From: JBFMDN01 sp040753915
Lineage (GTDB): Bacteria > Desulfobacterota > Desulfomonilia > Desulfomonilales > Desulfomonilaceae
Reading direction: 5' to 3'
DNA length: 64,000 bases
Assembly (NCBI GenBank): GCA_040753915.1
Contig: JBFMDN010000013.1
Location: 1 to 64,000, forward strand
In this document: positions 9,901 through 16,969 of the stretch, piece by piece
How positions within the stretch are numbered: position 1 is the stretch's first letter
Layout of the letters: each line of letters begins with the position of its first letter
Made by a program: the position numbers and the translations under genes
Notes under the pieces: generated by a model
What the model was told of the DNA's origin: nothing
Database searches by the model: none
Seen by the model: the letters and a program-made list of their open reading frames with translations, nothing else

Positions 9901-10742
9901 CAGTTGGCTTGGGAGAGACTGCCTCTTATTTGTCCGCAGCCGAAGCGGTTCTGTCAACCGGGGATGAATGGATCACCAAGATGAAGTCCCAGCGTGATCA
10001 AGTCCTCAATCAAATTGAAGACCCCGCTCGGCGCGAGGCTGCGACTTTCAGGCAACAGACTCAGCGCAAGCTCGGTGATCTCAAGAAGGAGTATGTGGGC
10101 GCATATCTGAGCATGCACACCAAAGCAAGATTAGGTGTGAACGACGACAAGCGGAAAGCTCGGCTCATTGGTGATGAGCGCTTGGACACATTGAAGAAGT
10201 TGGCAACTATCGATCTCATGCCCCGACAACAACTGACTGACTTCCAGAACCGGTTGGCCGGGCTGAAGAGTTGCTTCGCTCTCACCGAGCAAGACCTCGA
10301 TGCCCAGCCCTTTTGCCCTCATTGCAATTTCAAACCGGGTTTGGAACCGCTGGAGGCGCCTGCGGGAGCCGAGCTGGATCATCTCGACGAGGAATTGGAT
10401 CGTCTCACAGAAAACTGGACACAATCTCTCTTAGCGAACTTGGAGGACCCCACCACGAAGAGTAACCTTGGACTACTCAAGCCGGAGCAGCGCAAGGTGG
10501 TGGAGGGCTTCATCAAGAAGCGGAAGCTTCCGGAGACCTTGGATCAGGATTTCATTCATGCTCTGCAGGAAGTGCTCTCAGGGCTTACAAAGGTGACGGT
10601 CAAGACCGAAGAGCTTCGTGACGCGCTTCTTGCAGGTGGGTCGCCGGTCACAGTGGCTGAGATGAAGAAGCGTTTCGAGGACTACGTGGATCTGCTGACC
10701 AAGGGAAAGGAGCTTGGAAAGGTTAGGATTGTTTTAGAATAG
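6999..10742 (+). CDS. brxC: BREX ATPase BrxC (DUF6079)
   Basis: A 1,247-residue AAA+-like ATPase. Walker A is VGNYGTGKSH (about 71-80), and a Walker-B-like LLLVVDELLDYL lies near 175-186. The middle and C-terminal parts are helical; a CPHC knuckle near residue 1,103 may be half of a zinc ribbon. Length and domain order fit BrxC/PglY of type 3 BREX, a core component required for phage exclusion and for directing methylation. Start ATG at 6999; an in-frame ATG at 7014 is possible and has a GGGAG upstream. It lies 18 nt after brxF and 9 nt before the next gene, so it is within one transcript. Confidence 0.9.
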   Translation: MGVDVMKYGDLIQFEPIETVVQLRDADKENAARQLVQTYVISEDMAEKLISLVIPQLQFDQPTDNKALLVVGNYGTGKSHLISVISALAEHKELSSELNDRKVAEATGKIGGRFKVVRTEIGATTMSLRDILVAELEEHLEAIGVSYSFPSAGTVTNNKRAFEEMMAVFHEKYSDHGLLLVVDELLDYLRTRKDHDLILDLNFLREIGEVCKDLRFRFIAGVQEAIFDSPRFSFVADSIRRVKDRFEQVLIARKDVKFVVAERLLKKTVEQQEKIREYLNPFAKFYGRMNERMDEFVRLFPVHPDYIDTFERVTAVEKREVLKTLSTAMKKLLDYEVPNDRPGVLAYDTYWTTLQENAAFRAVPDIKAVIDCSQVLESRVQQAFTRPAYKPMALQLIRALSVHRLTTGDIYASLGATAEELRDSLCLFQPGIEDLGGDPADDLLSQVETVLREIHKTVSGQFISSNPDNRQYYLDLKKTDDFDALIEKRAESLDPSQLDRYYYEALKRVMECTDQTYVTGYKIWQHELEWLERKAARQGYLFFGAPNERSTAVPPRDFYLYFVQPFDAPHFKDEKKPDELFLRLIHTDGEFRTELSSYAAALDLATTSSGHAKTTYQAKASGYLTKLVQWLQKNMAKAFEVTYQGRAKPLTEWAKGKSIRDLSGIAPQERINFRDLVNTIAGICLGAHFQDQAPEYPFFSVLITGTNRVQAAQDALRAIAGQTRTKQATAVLDALELLDGDRLDPCRSKYAKHILGFTEKKGHGQVTNRSELIQDVQGVEYLAPQSLRIEPEWAVVVLAGLVYAGELVLAVPGQKFDAAGLPQLAATSLDQLTQFKHLERPKDWNVPALKALFELLDLTPGMAQLVTQSKDEPVQQLQKAVTQSVERLVYSQEILQRGVLFWGRNLLTEDEGKKLRALIEGTKTFLESLQAYTTPGKLKNFRYSAQDVTGHRQGLLALKEVESLHELAVGLGETASYLSAAEAVLSTGDEWITKMKSQRDQVLNQIEDPARREAATFRQQTQRKLGDLKKEYVGAYLSMHTKARLGVNDDKRKARLIGDERLDTLKKLATIDLMPRQQLTDFQNRLAGLKSCFALTEQDLDAQPFCPHCNFKPGLEPLEAPAGAELDHLDEELDRLTENWTQSLLANLEDPTTKSNLGLLKPEQRKVVEGFIKKRKLPETLDQDFIHALQEVLSGLTKVTVKTEELRDALLAGGSPVTVAEMKKRFEDYVDLLTKGKELGKVRIVLE

Positions 10743-10751
10743 GAACCGCGA

Positions 10752-11867
10752 ATGGACGCGAATAAACACGAAATCAGCTTTGAAAAGTTGGTCAATGTTA
10801 TCCGGCAGGTGCATGAAGATCTCGCAGCGCAAGCCGGACGGGCTGTGAACCTTAGCCTGACGCTTCGCAACTGGCTGATTGGATGCTATATCGCTGAGTA
10901 TGAACTGCGCGGTTCCGACCGTGCTCGCTATGGGGATAGCCTGCTCACAGAGCTTGCAAAGCGCCTCACTGAACACAAGGTCAGCAACTGCAACCGTCGC
11001 CAACTTTATCGCTATCTCCGTTTCTATCGCATTTATCCTGAGATTGTGGGGACACTGTCCGCAGAATTGAAAATGCTGTTACCTGCAGGAGCAAAGGCCA
11101 GCGAGAAAGTGGGGACAGCGTCCCCACAATTGTGCACCCCGCCCGATAAACTTATTCAACGGCTTTCCTACAGTCACTTGGAATCTATTGTCGATCTCGA
11201 TGACGACATGAAGCGTGCCTTCTACGAAATAGAGTGCATCCGGGGCAACTGGTCGGTTCGTGAGTTGAAACGGCAGATAGCTAGTCTGTACTATGAGCGG
11301 TCCAGCTTGTCGATAGACAAAAGGAAGCTGGCAGCGCTGGCGCAACAAGGAGCAGAAGCTGCCGATCCCAAGCTGGCGATACGCGATCCCTATGTCTTCG
11401 AATTTCTTGGATTGAAATCCCGGGAAGTCATGAGCGAATCGCATCTGGAGGACCAACTCCTTGACAAGCTTCAGGACTTCCTACTGGAGCTAGGGCACGG
11501 GTTCTGTTTTGAGGCACGACAGAAACGGATTCTGATCGGCCATACGCACAACTTCGTGGACCTTGTTTTTTATCACCGCATACTCAAATGCCATGTGCTG
11601 GTGGAGCTGAAACTCGAACAATTCAGCCATGAAAATATCGGCCAGCTCAACACCTATGTGAGCTGGTACAAGAAAAACATGATGTCTGAGGGAGACAACC
11701 CGCCTATCGGCATCCTTCTATGCACGCAGCGCGACCATACGCTGGTGGAATATGCGCTGGCCGGTATGGACAACGGCCTTTTCGTTTCCAAGTACCAGCT
11801 TGAACTGCCGAAGAAGGAGGAAATGCAGCGATTTATCGAGCAACAGGTTCGGGAAACGAGGTCATGA
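10752..11867 (+). CDS. DUF1016/YhcG-family PD-(D/E)XK nuclease
   Basis: A 371-residue protein with the DUF1016 N-terminal helical domain (about 10-180, including NRRQLYRYLRFYRIYP) and a C-terminal restriction-like nuclease fold. The catalytic signature is visible: Asp270 in NFVDLVFY and Glu285-x-Lys287 in VLVELKLEQF, with Gln295-type NIGQLNTYVSWY after it. The family is frequent near restriction and defence genes. It is not one of the canonical six type 3 BREX genes; it starts 9 nt after brxC, so it is an accessory gene within the operon. A spacer of about 30 residues (100-130) contains a repeated VGTxS motif encoded by a DNA palindrome. Its substrate is unknown. Confidence 0.85.
   Translation: MDANKHEISFEKLVNVIRQVHEDLAAQAGRAVNLSLTLRNWLIGCYIAEYELRGSDRARYGDSLLTELAKRLTEHKVSNCNRRQLYRYLRFYRIYPEIVGTLSAELKMLLPAGAKASEKVGTASPQLCTPPDKLIQRLSYSHLESIVDLDDDMKRAFYEIECIRGNWSVRELKRQIASLYYERSSLSIDKRKLAALAQQGAEAADPKLAIRDPYVFEFLGLKSREVMSESHLEDQLLDKLQDFLLELGHGFCFEARQKRILIGHTHNFVDLVFYHRILKCHVLVELKLEQFSHENIGQLNTYVSWYKKNMMSEGDNPPIGILLCTQRDHTLVEYALAGMDNGLFVSKYQLELPKKEEMQRFIEQQVRETRS
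11109..11127. repeat. perfect hairpin inside the DUF1016 gene
   Basis: GTGGGGACAGCGTCCCCAC forms an 8-bp stem with a 3-nt loop. A partial relative, GTGGGGACACTGTCC, lies about 65 nt upstream (11046-11060). Both encode the VGT-x-S words of the inter-domain spacer, so a REP-like DNA repeat seems to be accommodated in the linker of the protein. Confidence 0.7.
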
Positions 11868-12185
11868 TGCATTAATGTGACCATAGATGGATATTTTCCC
11901 CTTGGAAGTGACCACGTCACTGCACAAGTCGGGTAGGTCCATAAAGAAACTTGGTCAGTGGACAAGTTCCCTGGCGCGAAAAAAGGTTGGTCACCCTTGG
12001 TTCGGGATTGGATACTCACCAAGCTCAGGACTTCATGGAGGTAGAACCGAGCCTTACGTCGAGTTCCAGATCACTCGAGGGCCAAGTCATAAAGGACAGG
12101 CTGATCTATGACGGCGGTTCAGATACCGTAAAAGGCAAAAAATTGCGGCGGCCTTTTGGACTAAAATGGGAATGAGCTAAATACC
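11868..12185. other. 318-base gap inside the BREX operon
   Basis: The only long gap in an otherwise tightly packed operon. A 74-codon plus frame (11951-12175) ends just before pglX and its last 30 residues look protein-like (basic, ending GLKWE), but I recognise nothing and see no good ribosome binding site. It may mark where the DUF1016 gene was inserted or hold an internal promoter. Confidence 0.35.
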
Positions 12186-15011
12186 ATGGGAAGAAAGAAA
12201 CGTGACAACGCCACAGGCGACCTCTTTATCGAAGACTCAGGACAACTGCGGATTTTGAACAAGTCCTACGAGCAGCGGATGCTGGAGGACAAACCGGTCG
12301 AATGTCTCGGTCTGACCTTCGAGAGTGACGAAAAGCGCCGCGAGTATTTTTTGGAGAAGCTGCGCGAGAAGCTTAGAGACCCTGAGTTCCGCAAGATCGA
12401 GGGATTTCCCATCGGATCGGACGAAGACATCCTGGCTCTGTCCGACCCTCCCTACTACACGGCCTGTCCAAACCCCTTTGTTGAGGACTTCATCAAACAT
12501 TACGGAAAGCCGTATGACCCGGACCAGCCTTACAGCCGGGAACCCTTCGCAGTGGACGTCAGTGAAGGAAAGACTGACCCACTCTACAAGGCGCATTCAT
12601 ATCATACCAAGGTGCCGCATCTGGCGATTGTTCCGTCCATCCTACACTACACAGAGCCCGGAGACCTGGTTCTGGACGGATTCTGCGGGTCTGGCATGAC
12701 CGGCGTGGCTGCTCAGTGGTGCGGCTCAGCCCCAGAGGATTATCGCCGAAAGGTCGAGGGAGATTTCGAGAAACGGGGTCTGCCAAAACCGGTATGGGGA
12801 GCACGGCTGGCAGTGCTCAATGATCTTTCCCCTGCTGCCACGTTCATCGCTGCCAACTACAACATCCCGTTCAACGTTCAACAGTTCGCCAGGGCTGGCC
12901 TACGCATCCTGAAAGAAGTCGAAAACGAAATAGGCTGGATGTATGAAACGCGACACACGGACGGGAAGGCCAAGGGACGTATCGAATATACGGTGTGGAG
13001 CGAGGTATTCACATGTCCGGAGTGCGCGGGAGAAGTGGTCTTTCTAGATGAGGCTTTGGATGAGGAGACGAAGCGCGTCAGGGATGCCTTTCCGTGCCCT
13101 CATTGCGGAACCACACTCACGAAGGACAGCTTAGAGCGAGTCTTCGAAACCCGGTTAGACCCGGCGGATGGTAGTCCTTGGAAGCGAGTCAAGTATCAAC
13201 CTTCTTTGATTTCCTATTCCACTGGGTCACGGCGCTATGAGAAGAAGCCAGATGACGATGACTTGGCACTGCTTGAACGCATTAGCCAAATGCCTTTGCC
13301 TTCAGAGATACCGACAACGCCCTTTCCAGTCCGGGACATGTACCACGGTTCCCGGATTGAACCCAAAGGTTTCACTTGCGTCCACCACTTTTTTCTTCCT
13401 CGCGCTGCACAAGCATTAGCTGCCCTTTGGAGAAAGGCGCTTGGGACATCGGATTTGAGGACACGTCAGATATTGCTATTCTTTGTGGAGCAGGCAATAT
13501 GGGGTATGTCAATCTTGGCAAGATATGTCCCCACGCACTTTTCTCAAGTCAATCAGTACTTGACCGGGGTGTATTATGTTGCTTCACAGCATGCAGAATG
13601 CAGTCCTTGGTACATTCTGAACGGCAAACGTGATCGCTCGGCAAAGGCTTTTTCTGCCTACAGAATTAGCGAGCATATTACAGCCGTAAACACAAGCTCC
13701 GCCTCTTCGCTTCCCGTCTCCTCAAATACCGTTGATTACATTTTTACCGACCCTCCTTTCGGAGAAAACATTTACTATGCCGATCTCAACTTTTTGGTCG
13801 AATCATGGCATCAGGTCCGAACCAACGCTATACCGGAAGCCATTGTGGACAAGTTCAAAGGTAAGGGGCTCGGCGAATATCAGCACCTAATGCAACGGTG
13901 TTTCGAAGAGTATTGTCGTGTACTCAAGCCCGGTCGCTGGATGACCGTGGTATTTCATAACTCGCGCAATGCGGTCTGGAATGCCATTCAGGAGGCTATG
14001 CTCGCTGCGGGGTTCGTCGTTGCCGACGTTCGGACTCTCGATAAGCAGCAAGGCTCTTATCGACAAGTCACCAGTACTGCGGTGAAGCAGGACCTCGTAA
14101 TCTCGGCCTACAAACCCAACGGCGGCCTTGAAGAACGCTTCAAACTAAGCGCCGGAACCGAGGAAGGCGCTTGGGACTTCATCCGAACGCACCTGAGACA
14201 GCTCCCGATCTTTGTCTCAAAAGACGGACGGGCAGAGGTTGTTGCCGAACGTCTGAACTACCTACTCTTCGACCGCATGGTGGCATTCCACGTCCAGCGT
14301 GGGAAGACAGTTCCTCTTTCAGCGGCGGAGTTTTACCAGGGACTGGTTCAGCGCTTCTCGGAGCGGGATGGGATGTTCTTTCTCCGGGAGCAGGCGGAGG
14401 AGTACGACAACAAGAGGTCGACGGTGAGAGAAGTCTTGCAAACGGAGCTTTTTGTAAAGGATGAGGCCACGGCGATCCATTGGTTGAGGCAGCAGCTTAC
14501 AAAGAAGCCACAGACCTTTCAAGAGCTGCACCCCCAGTTTTTGAAAGAAATCGGTGGCTGGGAGAAACACGAGAAGCCCCTGGAGTTGTCGGATCTCTTG
14601 GAACAGAACTTCCTCAGGTACGACGGCAAGCAGGAGGTACCCAGCCAGGTTCACAGCTACCTGTCCAGCAACTTCAAGGAACTGCGCAATCTCCCCAAAG
14701 ATGACCTGACACTCCGCACAAAAGCCAAAGACAGGTGGTACGTGCCCGACCCGAACAAAGCCGGTGACCTGGAGAAGCTCCGGGAAAAGGCTCTCCTCAA
14801 GGAATTCGAGGAATACCGGCAATCAAAACTCAAAAAGATTAAGATTTTCCGCCTGGAGGCAGTGCGGGCAGGTTTCAAAAGAGCGTGGCAGGCCCACGAA
14901 TACTCCACCATCATCGAGGTGGCAAAGAAGATCCCCGAAAACGTACTCCAAGAGGACTCGAAGCTGCTGATGTGGTACGACCAGGCCGTGACACGGGTGG
15001 GAGGTGAGTGA
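12186..15011 (+). CDS. pglX: BREX-3 DNA methyltransferase PglX type
   Basis: A 941-residue adenine-type DNA methyltransferase. SAM-binding motif I is VLDGFCGSGMTG (about 162-173). Two motif-IV-like sites are present: SDPPYYT (86-92), before motif I, and TDPPFGENIYY (about 520-530), after it, as in DUF1156-like two-part enzymes. A CPEC (277) and CPHC (303) pair marks a zinc ribbon inserted between them. The C-terminal 350 residues are helical and may recognise target DNA. In BREX the enzyme marks self DNA at an asymmetric site. Start ATG at 12186; the stop overlaps the next gene's GTG by 8 nt. Confidence 0.87.
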   Translation: MGRKKRDNATGDLFIEDSGQLRILNKSYEQRMLEDKPVECLGLTFESDEKRREYFLEKLREKLRDPEFRKIEGFPIGSDEDILALSDPPYYTACPNPFVEDFIKHYGKPYDPDQPYSREPFAVDVSEGKTDPLYKAHSYHTKVPHLAIVPSILHYTEPGDLVLDGFCGSGMTGVAAQWCGSAPEDYRRKVEGDFEKRGLPKPVWGARLAVLNDLSPAATFIAANYNIPFNVQQFARAGLRILKEVENEIGWMYETRHTDGKAKGRIEYTVWSEVFTCPECAGEVVFLDEALDEETKRVRDAFPCPHCGTTLTKDSLERVFETRLDPADGSPWKRVKYQPSLISYSTGSRRYEKKPDDDDLALLERISQMPLPSEIPTTPFPVRDMYHGSRIEPKGFTCVHHFFLPRAAQALAALWRKALGTSDLRTRQILLFFVEQAIWGMSILARYVPTHFSQVNQYLTGVYYVASQHAECSPWYILNGKRDRSAKAFSAYRISEHITAVNTSSASSLPVSSNTVDYIFTDPPFGENIYYADLNFLVESWHQVRTNAIPEAIVDKFKGKGLGEYQHLMQRCFEEYCRVLKPGRWMTVVFHNSRNAVWNAIQEAMLAAGFVVADVRTLDKQQGSYRQVTSTAVKQDLVISAYKPNGGLEERFKLSAGTEEGAWDFIRTHLRQLPIFVSKDGRAEVVAERLNYLLFDRMVAFHVQRGKTVPLSAAEFYQGLVQRFSERDGMFFLREQAEEYDNKRSTVREVLQTELFVKDEATAIHWLRQQLTKKPQTFQELHPQFLKEIGGWEKHEKPLELSDLLEQNFLRYDGKQEVPSQVHSYLSSNFKELRNLPKDDLTLRTKAKDRWYVPDPNKAGDLEKLREKALLKEFEEYRQSKLKKIKIFRLEAVRAGFKRAWQAHEYSTIIEVAKKIPENVLQEDSKLLMWYDQAVTRVGGE

Positions 15012-16305
15012 GGTGGCCAAGATCGAAGGACTCAGACTGAAGAACTACGGTGTCTTGAGGGACTTGACCCTTGGAAAGCTTTGGAACACCCAGCGGACAG
15101 CCCCGCTGTGGCCAATGACAGCAGTCATCGGCAAGAACGGTGTTGGAAAGAGCACCCTCTTCGATGCCTTCGGATTCCTGGCAGATTGCCTCAAAGGTGG
15201 CGTCGAAGAAGCTTGTGACTCACGCGGGCGAGGTGGATTTGATAGGATTTGCTCCAAAGGGCGGAGGGGTCCTATAGAATTTGAAGTCTACTACAAAGAA
15301 GATAGAAACGCGCGGCCGATCACGTATGAACTCGGCATAAGGTTGGACACGTCGGGTCGCCCGTATGTGTACCGGGAGCGGCTACGTCAACGCAGAAAAG
15401 GACAGACACACGGTCGCCCGTTCTCCTTCCTAATACTCAATGAAGGAAAAGGCGTGGTATGGAAGGGTGAAGCAGAGGGGCGAGAAATCGATGAAGAGAC
15501 ACGTCAGTTGGATCTTGACGGATTGATGAAAAGCCTGCTGGATCCTTCTAAGGCTGAAGAGAGTGCTCAAACGGAGGTCGTGGAGCTTGAGGACAAGAGA
15601 AAACTGGGTATTGCGACGCTTGGATCCTTGAAACAACACCCGAGAATCTCGGCTTTCCGGCGATTCATCGAAGGTTGGTATCTTAGCTACTTTGCCCCTG
15701 ATGCCGCTCGGAGCCTGCCCCTTGCCGGTCCACAAAAGCATTTGAACGTGCACGGCGATAACTTGAGCAATGTGGTTCAGTACATGGAAAGGGAACATAA
15801 AGACCGTTTCAAACGCATCCTTAATCGCATTGCAAAGAAGATTCCAGGCGTAGACAGAATTGACACGGAGAAGACCCCGGACGGTAGGCTGCTTCTACGG
15901 TTTAACGATAAAGGATTCAAGGATCCCTTCTACGCTCAGCAGATGTCCGATGGTACGCTGAAGGTTTTTGCTTATTTGCTTCTCTTGGAAGACCCCACTC
16001 CCCCGCCGTTCATCTGTATTGAAGAACCGGAAAATGGGCTCTACCACAAACTTCTGGAAACACTGGCCCGAGAATTTCGGGAGCACGCTACGGCGAAGAA
16101 GGGAGGCTCTCAGATATTTGTCACCACGCACCAGCCATATTTTGTCGATGCCTTGGAGCCAGAGGAGGTTTGGGTGTTGGAAAAGGGACCGGATGGTTTT
16201 ACCACAATTCGGCGGGCCAGCGATGAGCCCATCGTAAAGAACTTGGTCGCGGAAGGACTTCCGTTGGGAGGGCTGTGGTACAGCGATTATCTGGATGCGA
16301 GGTGA
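15004..16305 (+). CDS. OLD/ABC-like AAA ATPase (COG4637 type), embedded in BREX
   Basis: A 433-residue ABC-fold ATPase: Walker A GKNGVGKST (about 42-50), signature-like QQMSDGTLKVFAYL (about 313-326), Walker B FICIEEPENGL (about 336-346) and H-loop VTTHQPYF (about 372). The insert between the halves (about 100-300) is helical and lacks a SMC coiled coil. It has GTG as start, overlapping pglX by 8 nt, and overlaps the next gene, which has Toprim-like features. This ATPase-plus-Toprim arrangement resembles OLD and the PARIS AriA/AriB pair by architecture. It is not a canonical BREX-3 component, so an embedded second defence module is inferred. Confidence 0.85.
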   Translation: MSEVAKIEGLRLKNYGVLRDLTLGKLWNTQRTAPLWPMTAVIGKNGVGKSTLFDAFGFLADCLKGGVEEACDSRGRGGFDRICSKGRRGPIEFEVYYKEDRNARPITYELGIRLDTSGRPYVYRERLRQRRKGQTHGRPFSFLILNEGKGVVWKGEAEGREIDEETRQLDLDGLMKSLLDPSKAEESAQTEVVELEDKRKLGIATLGSLKQHPRISAFRRFIEGWYLSYFAPDAARSLPLAGPQKHLNVHGDNLSNVVQYMEREHKDRFKRILNRIAKKIPGVDRIDTEKTPDGRLLLRFNDKGFKDPFYAQQMSDGTLKVFAYLLLLEDPTPPPFICIEEPENGLYHKLLETLAREFREHATAKKGGSQIFVTTHQPYFVDALEPEEVWVLEKGPDGFTTIRRASDEPIVKNLVAEGLPLGGLWYSDYLDAR

Positions 16306-16969
16306 GATTGTGCATTTCGAGATACTAGTTGAAGACAAGTCCGGTAAAACTGCGCTGGAAGTGCTGGTACCCAAGATCATCGGGCAGCAGGACACCTTCA
16401 GGATCCATCCGTACAAAGGAATTGGCCGAATCCCTAAAAACATGCGGGACGCGGAAGACGCAAGCAAACGTATCCTATTGGAAAACCTGCCCAAGCTGCT
16501 GAAAGGATACGGTAGGACTTTCGATGGATATCCGGAAAACTTTGCTGCAGCGGTTATTGTGGTATGTGATCTTGACGACAAGTGCCTGAAGCGATTACGT
16601 CAAGAATTATTCGAGATTCTCAATACCTGCAATCCTAGACCGCTAACACGTTTTTGTATAGCCATTGAAGAGGGCGAAGCATGGCTCCTGGGAGACATGA
16701 ACGCTGTGAGGACAGCGTATCCTGCAGCCAAGCATGCTATACTCAATACCTACACTAATGACAGCGTCTGCGGCACTTGGGAGAAGTTGGCCGACGCTGT
16801 TTATCCAGGTGGTGTGCAAGCGTTATTGAATAAAGGGTGGCAAGAGATAGGTGCGGAAAAATCGAGATGGGCGGAAAATATCACACCACATATGGACATC
16901 ACCAGGGACGCCTCTCCGAGCTTCTGTCATTTTCGTGACAAGATTCTCGCTCTCTTAGGGGCTAATTGA
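16295..16969 (+). CDS. DUF4276 Toprim-like protein, partner of the ATPase
   Basis: A 224-residue protein with the DUF4276 pattern: an N-terminal strand with an acidic residue, FEILVEDKSGKTALE (Glu13), a D-x-D strand VIVVCDLDD (about 86-94), and CIAIEEGEAWLLGD (about 124-137). These positions fit the metal-binding glutamate and DxD of a Toprim fold, as in OLD nucleases, topoisomerases and the AriB (DUF4435) effector. The start ATG overlaps the ATPase gene by 11 nt; a GTG at 16310 is an alternative. The stop overlaps the next gene's ATG by one base. Probable role: nuclease effector held or triggered by the neighbouring ATPase (inference). Confidence 0.8.
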   Translation: MRGEIVHFEILVEDKSGKTALEVLVPKIIGQQDTFRIHPYKGIGRIPKNMRDAEDASKRILLENLPKLLKGYGRTFDGYPENFAAAVIVVCDLDDKCLKRLRQELFEILNTCNPRPLTRFCIAIEEGEAWLLGDMNAVRTAYPAAKHAILNTYTNDSVCGTWEKLADAVYPGGVQALLNKGWQEIGAEKSRWAENITPHMDITRDASPSFCHFRDKILALLGAN

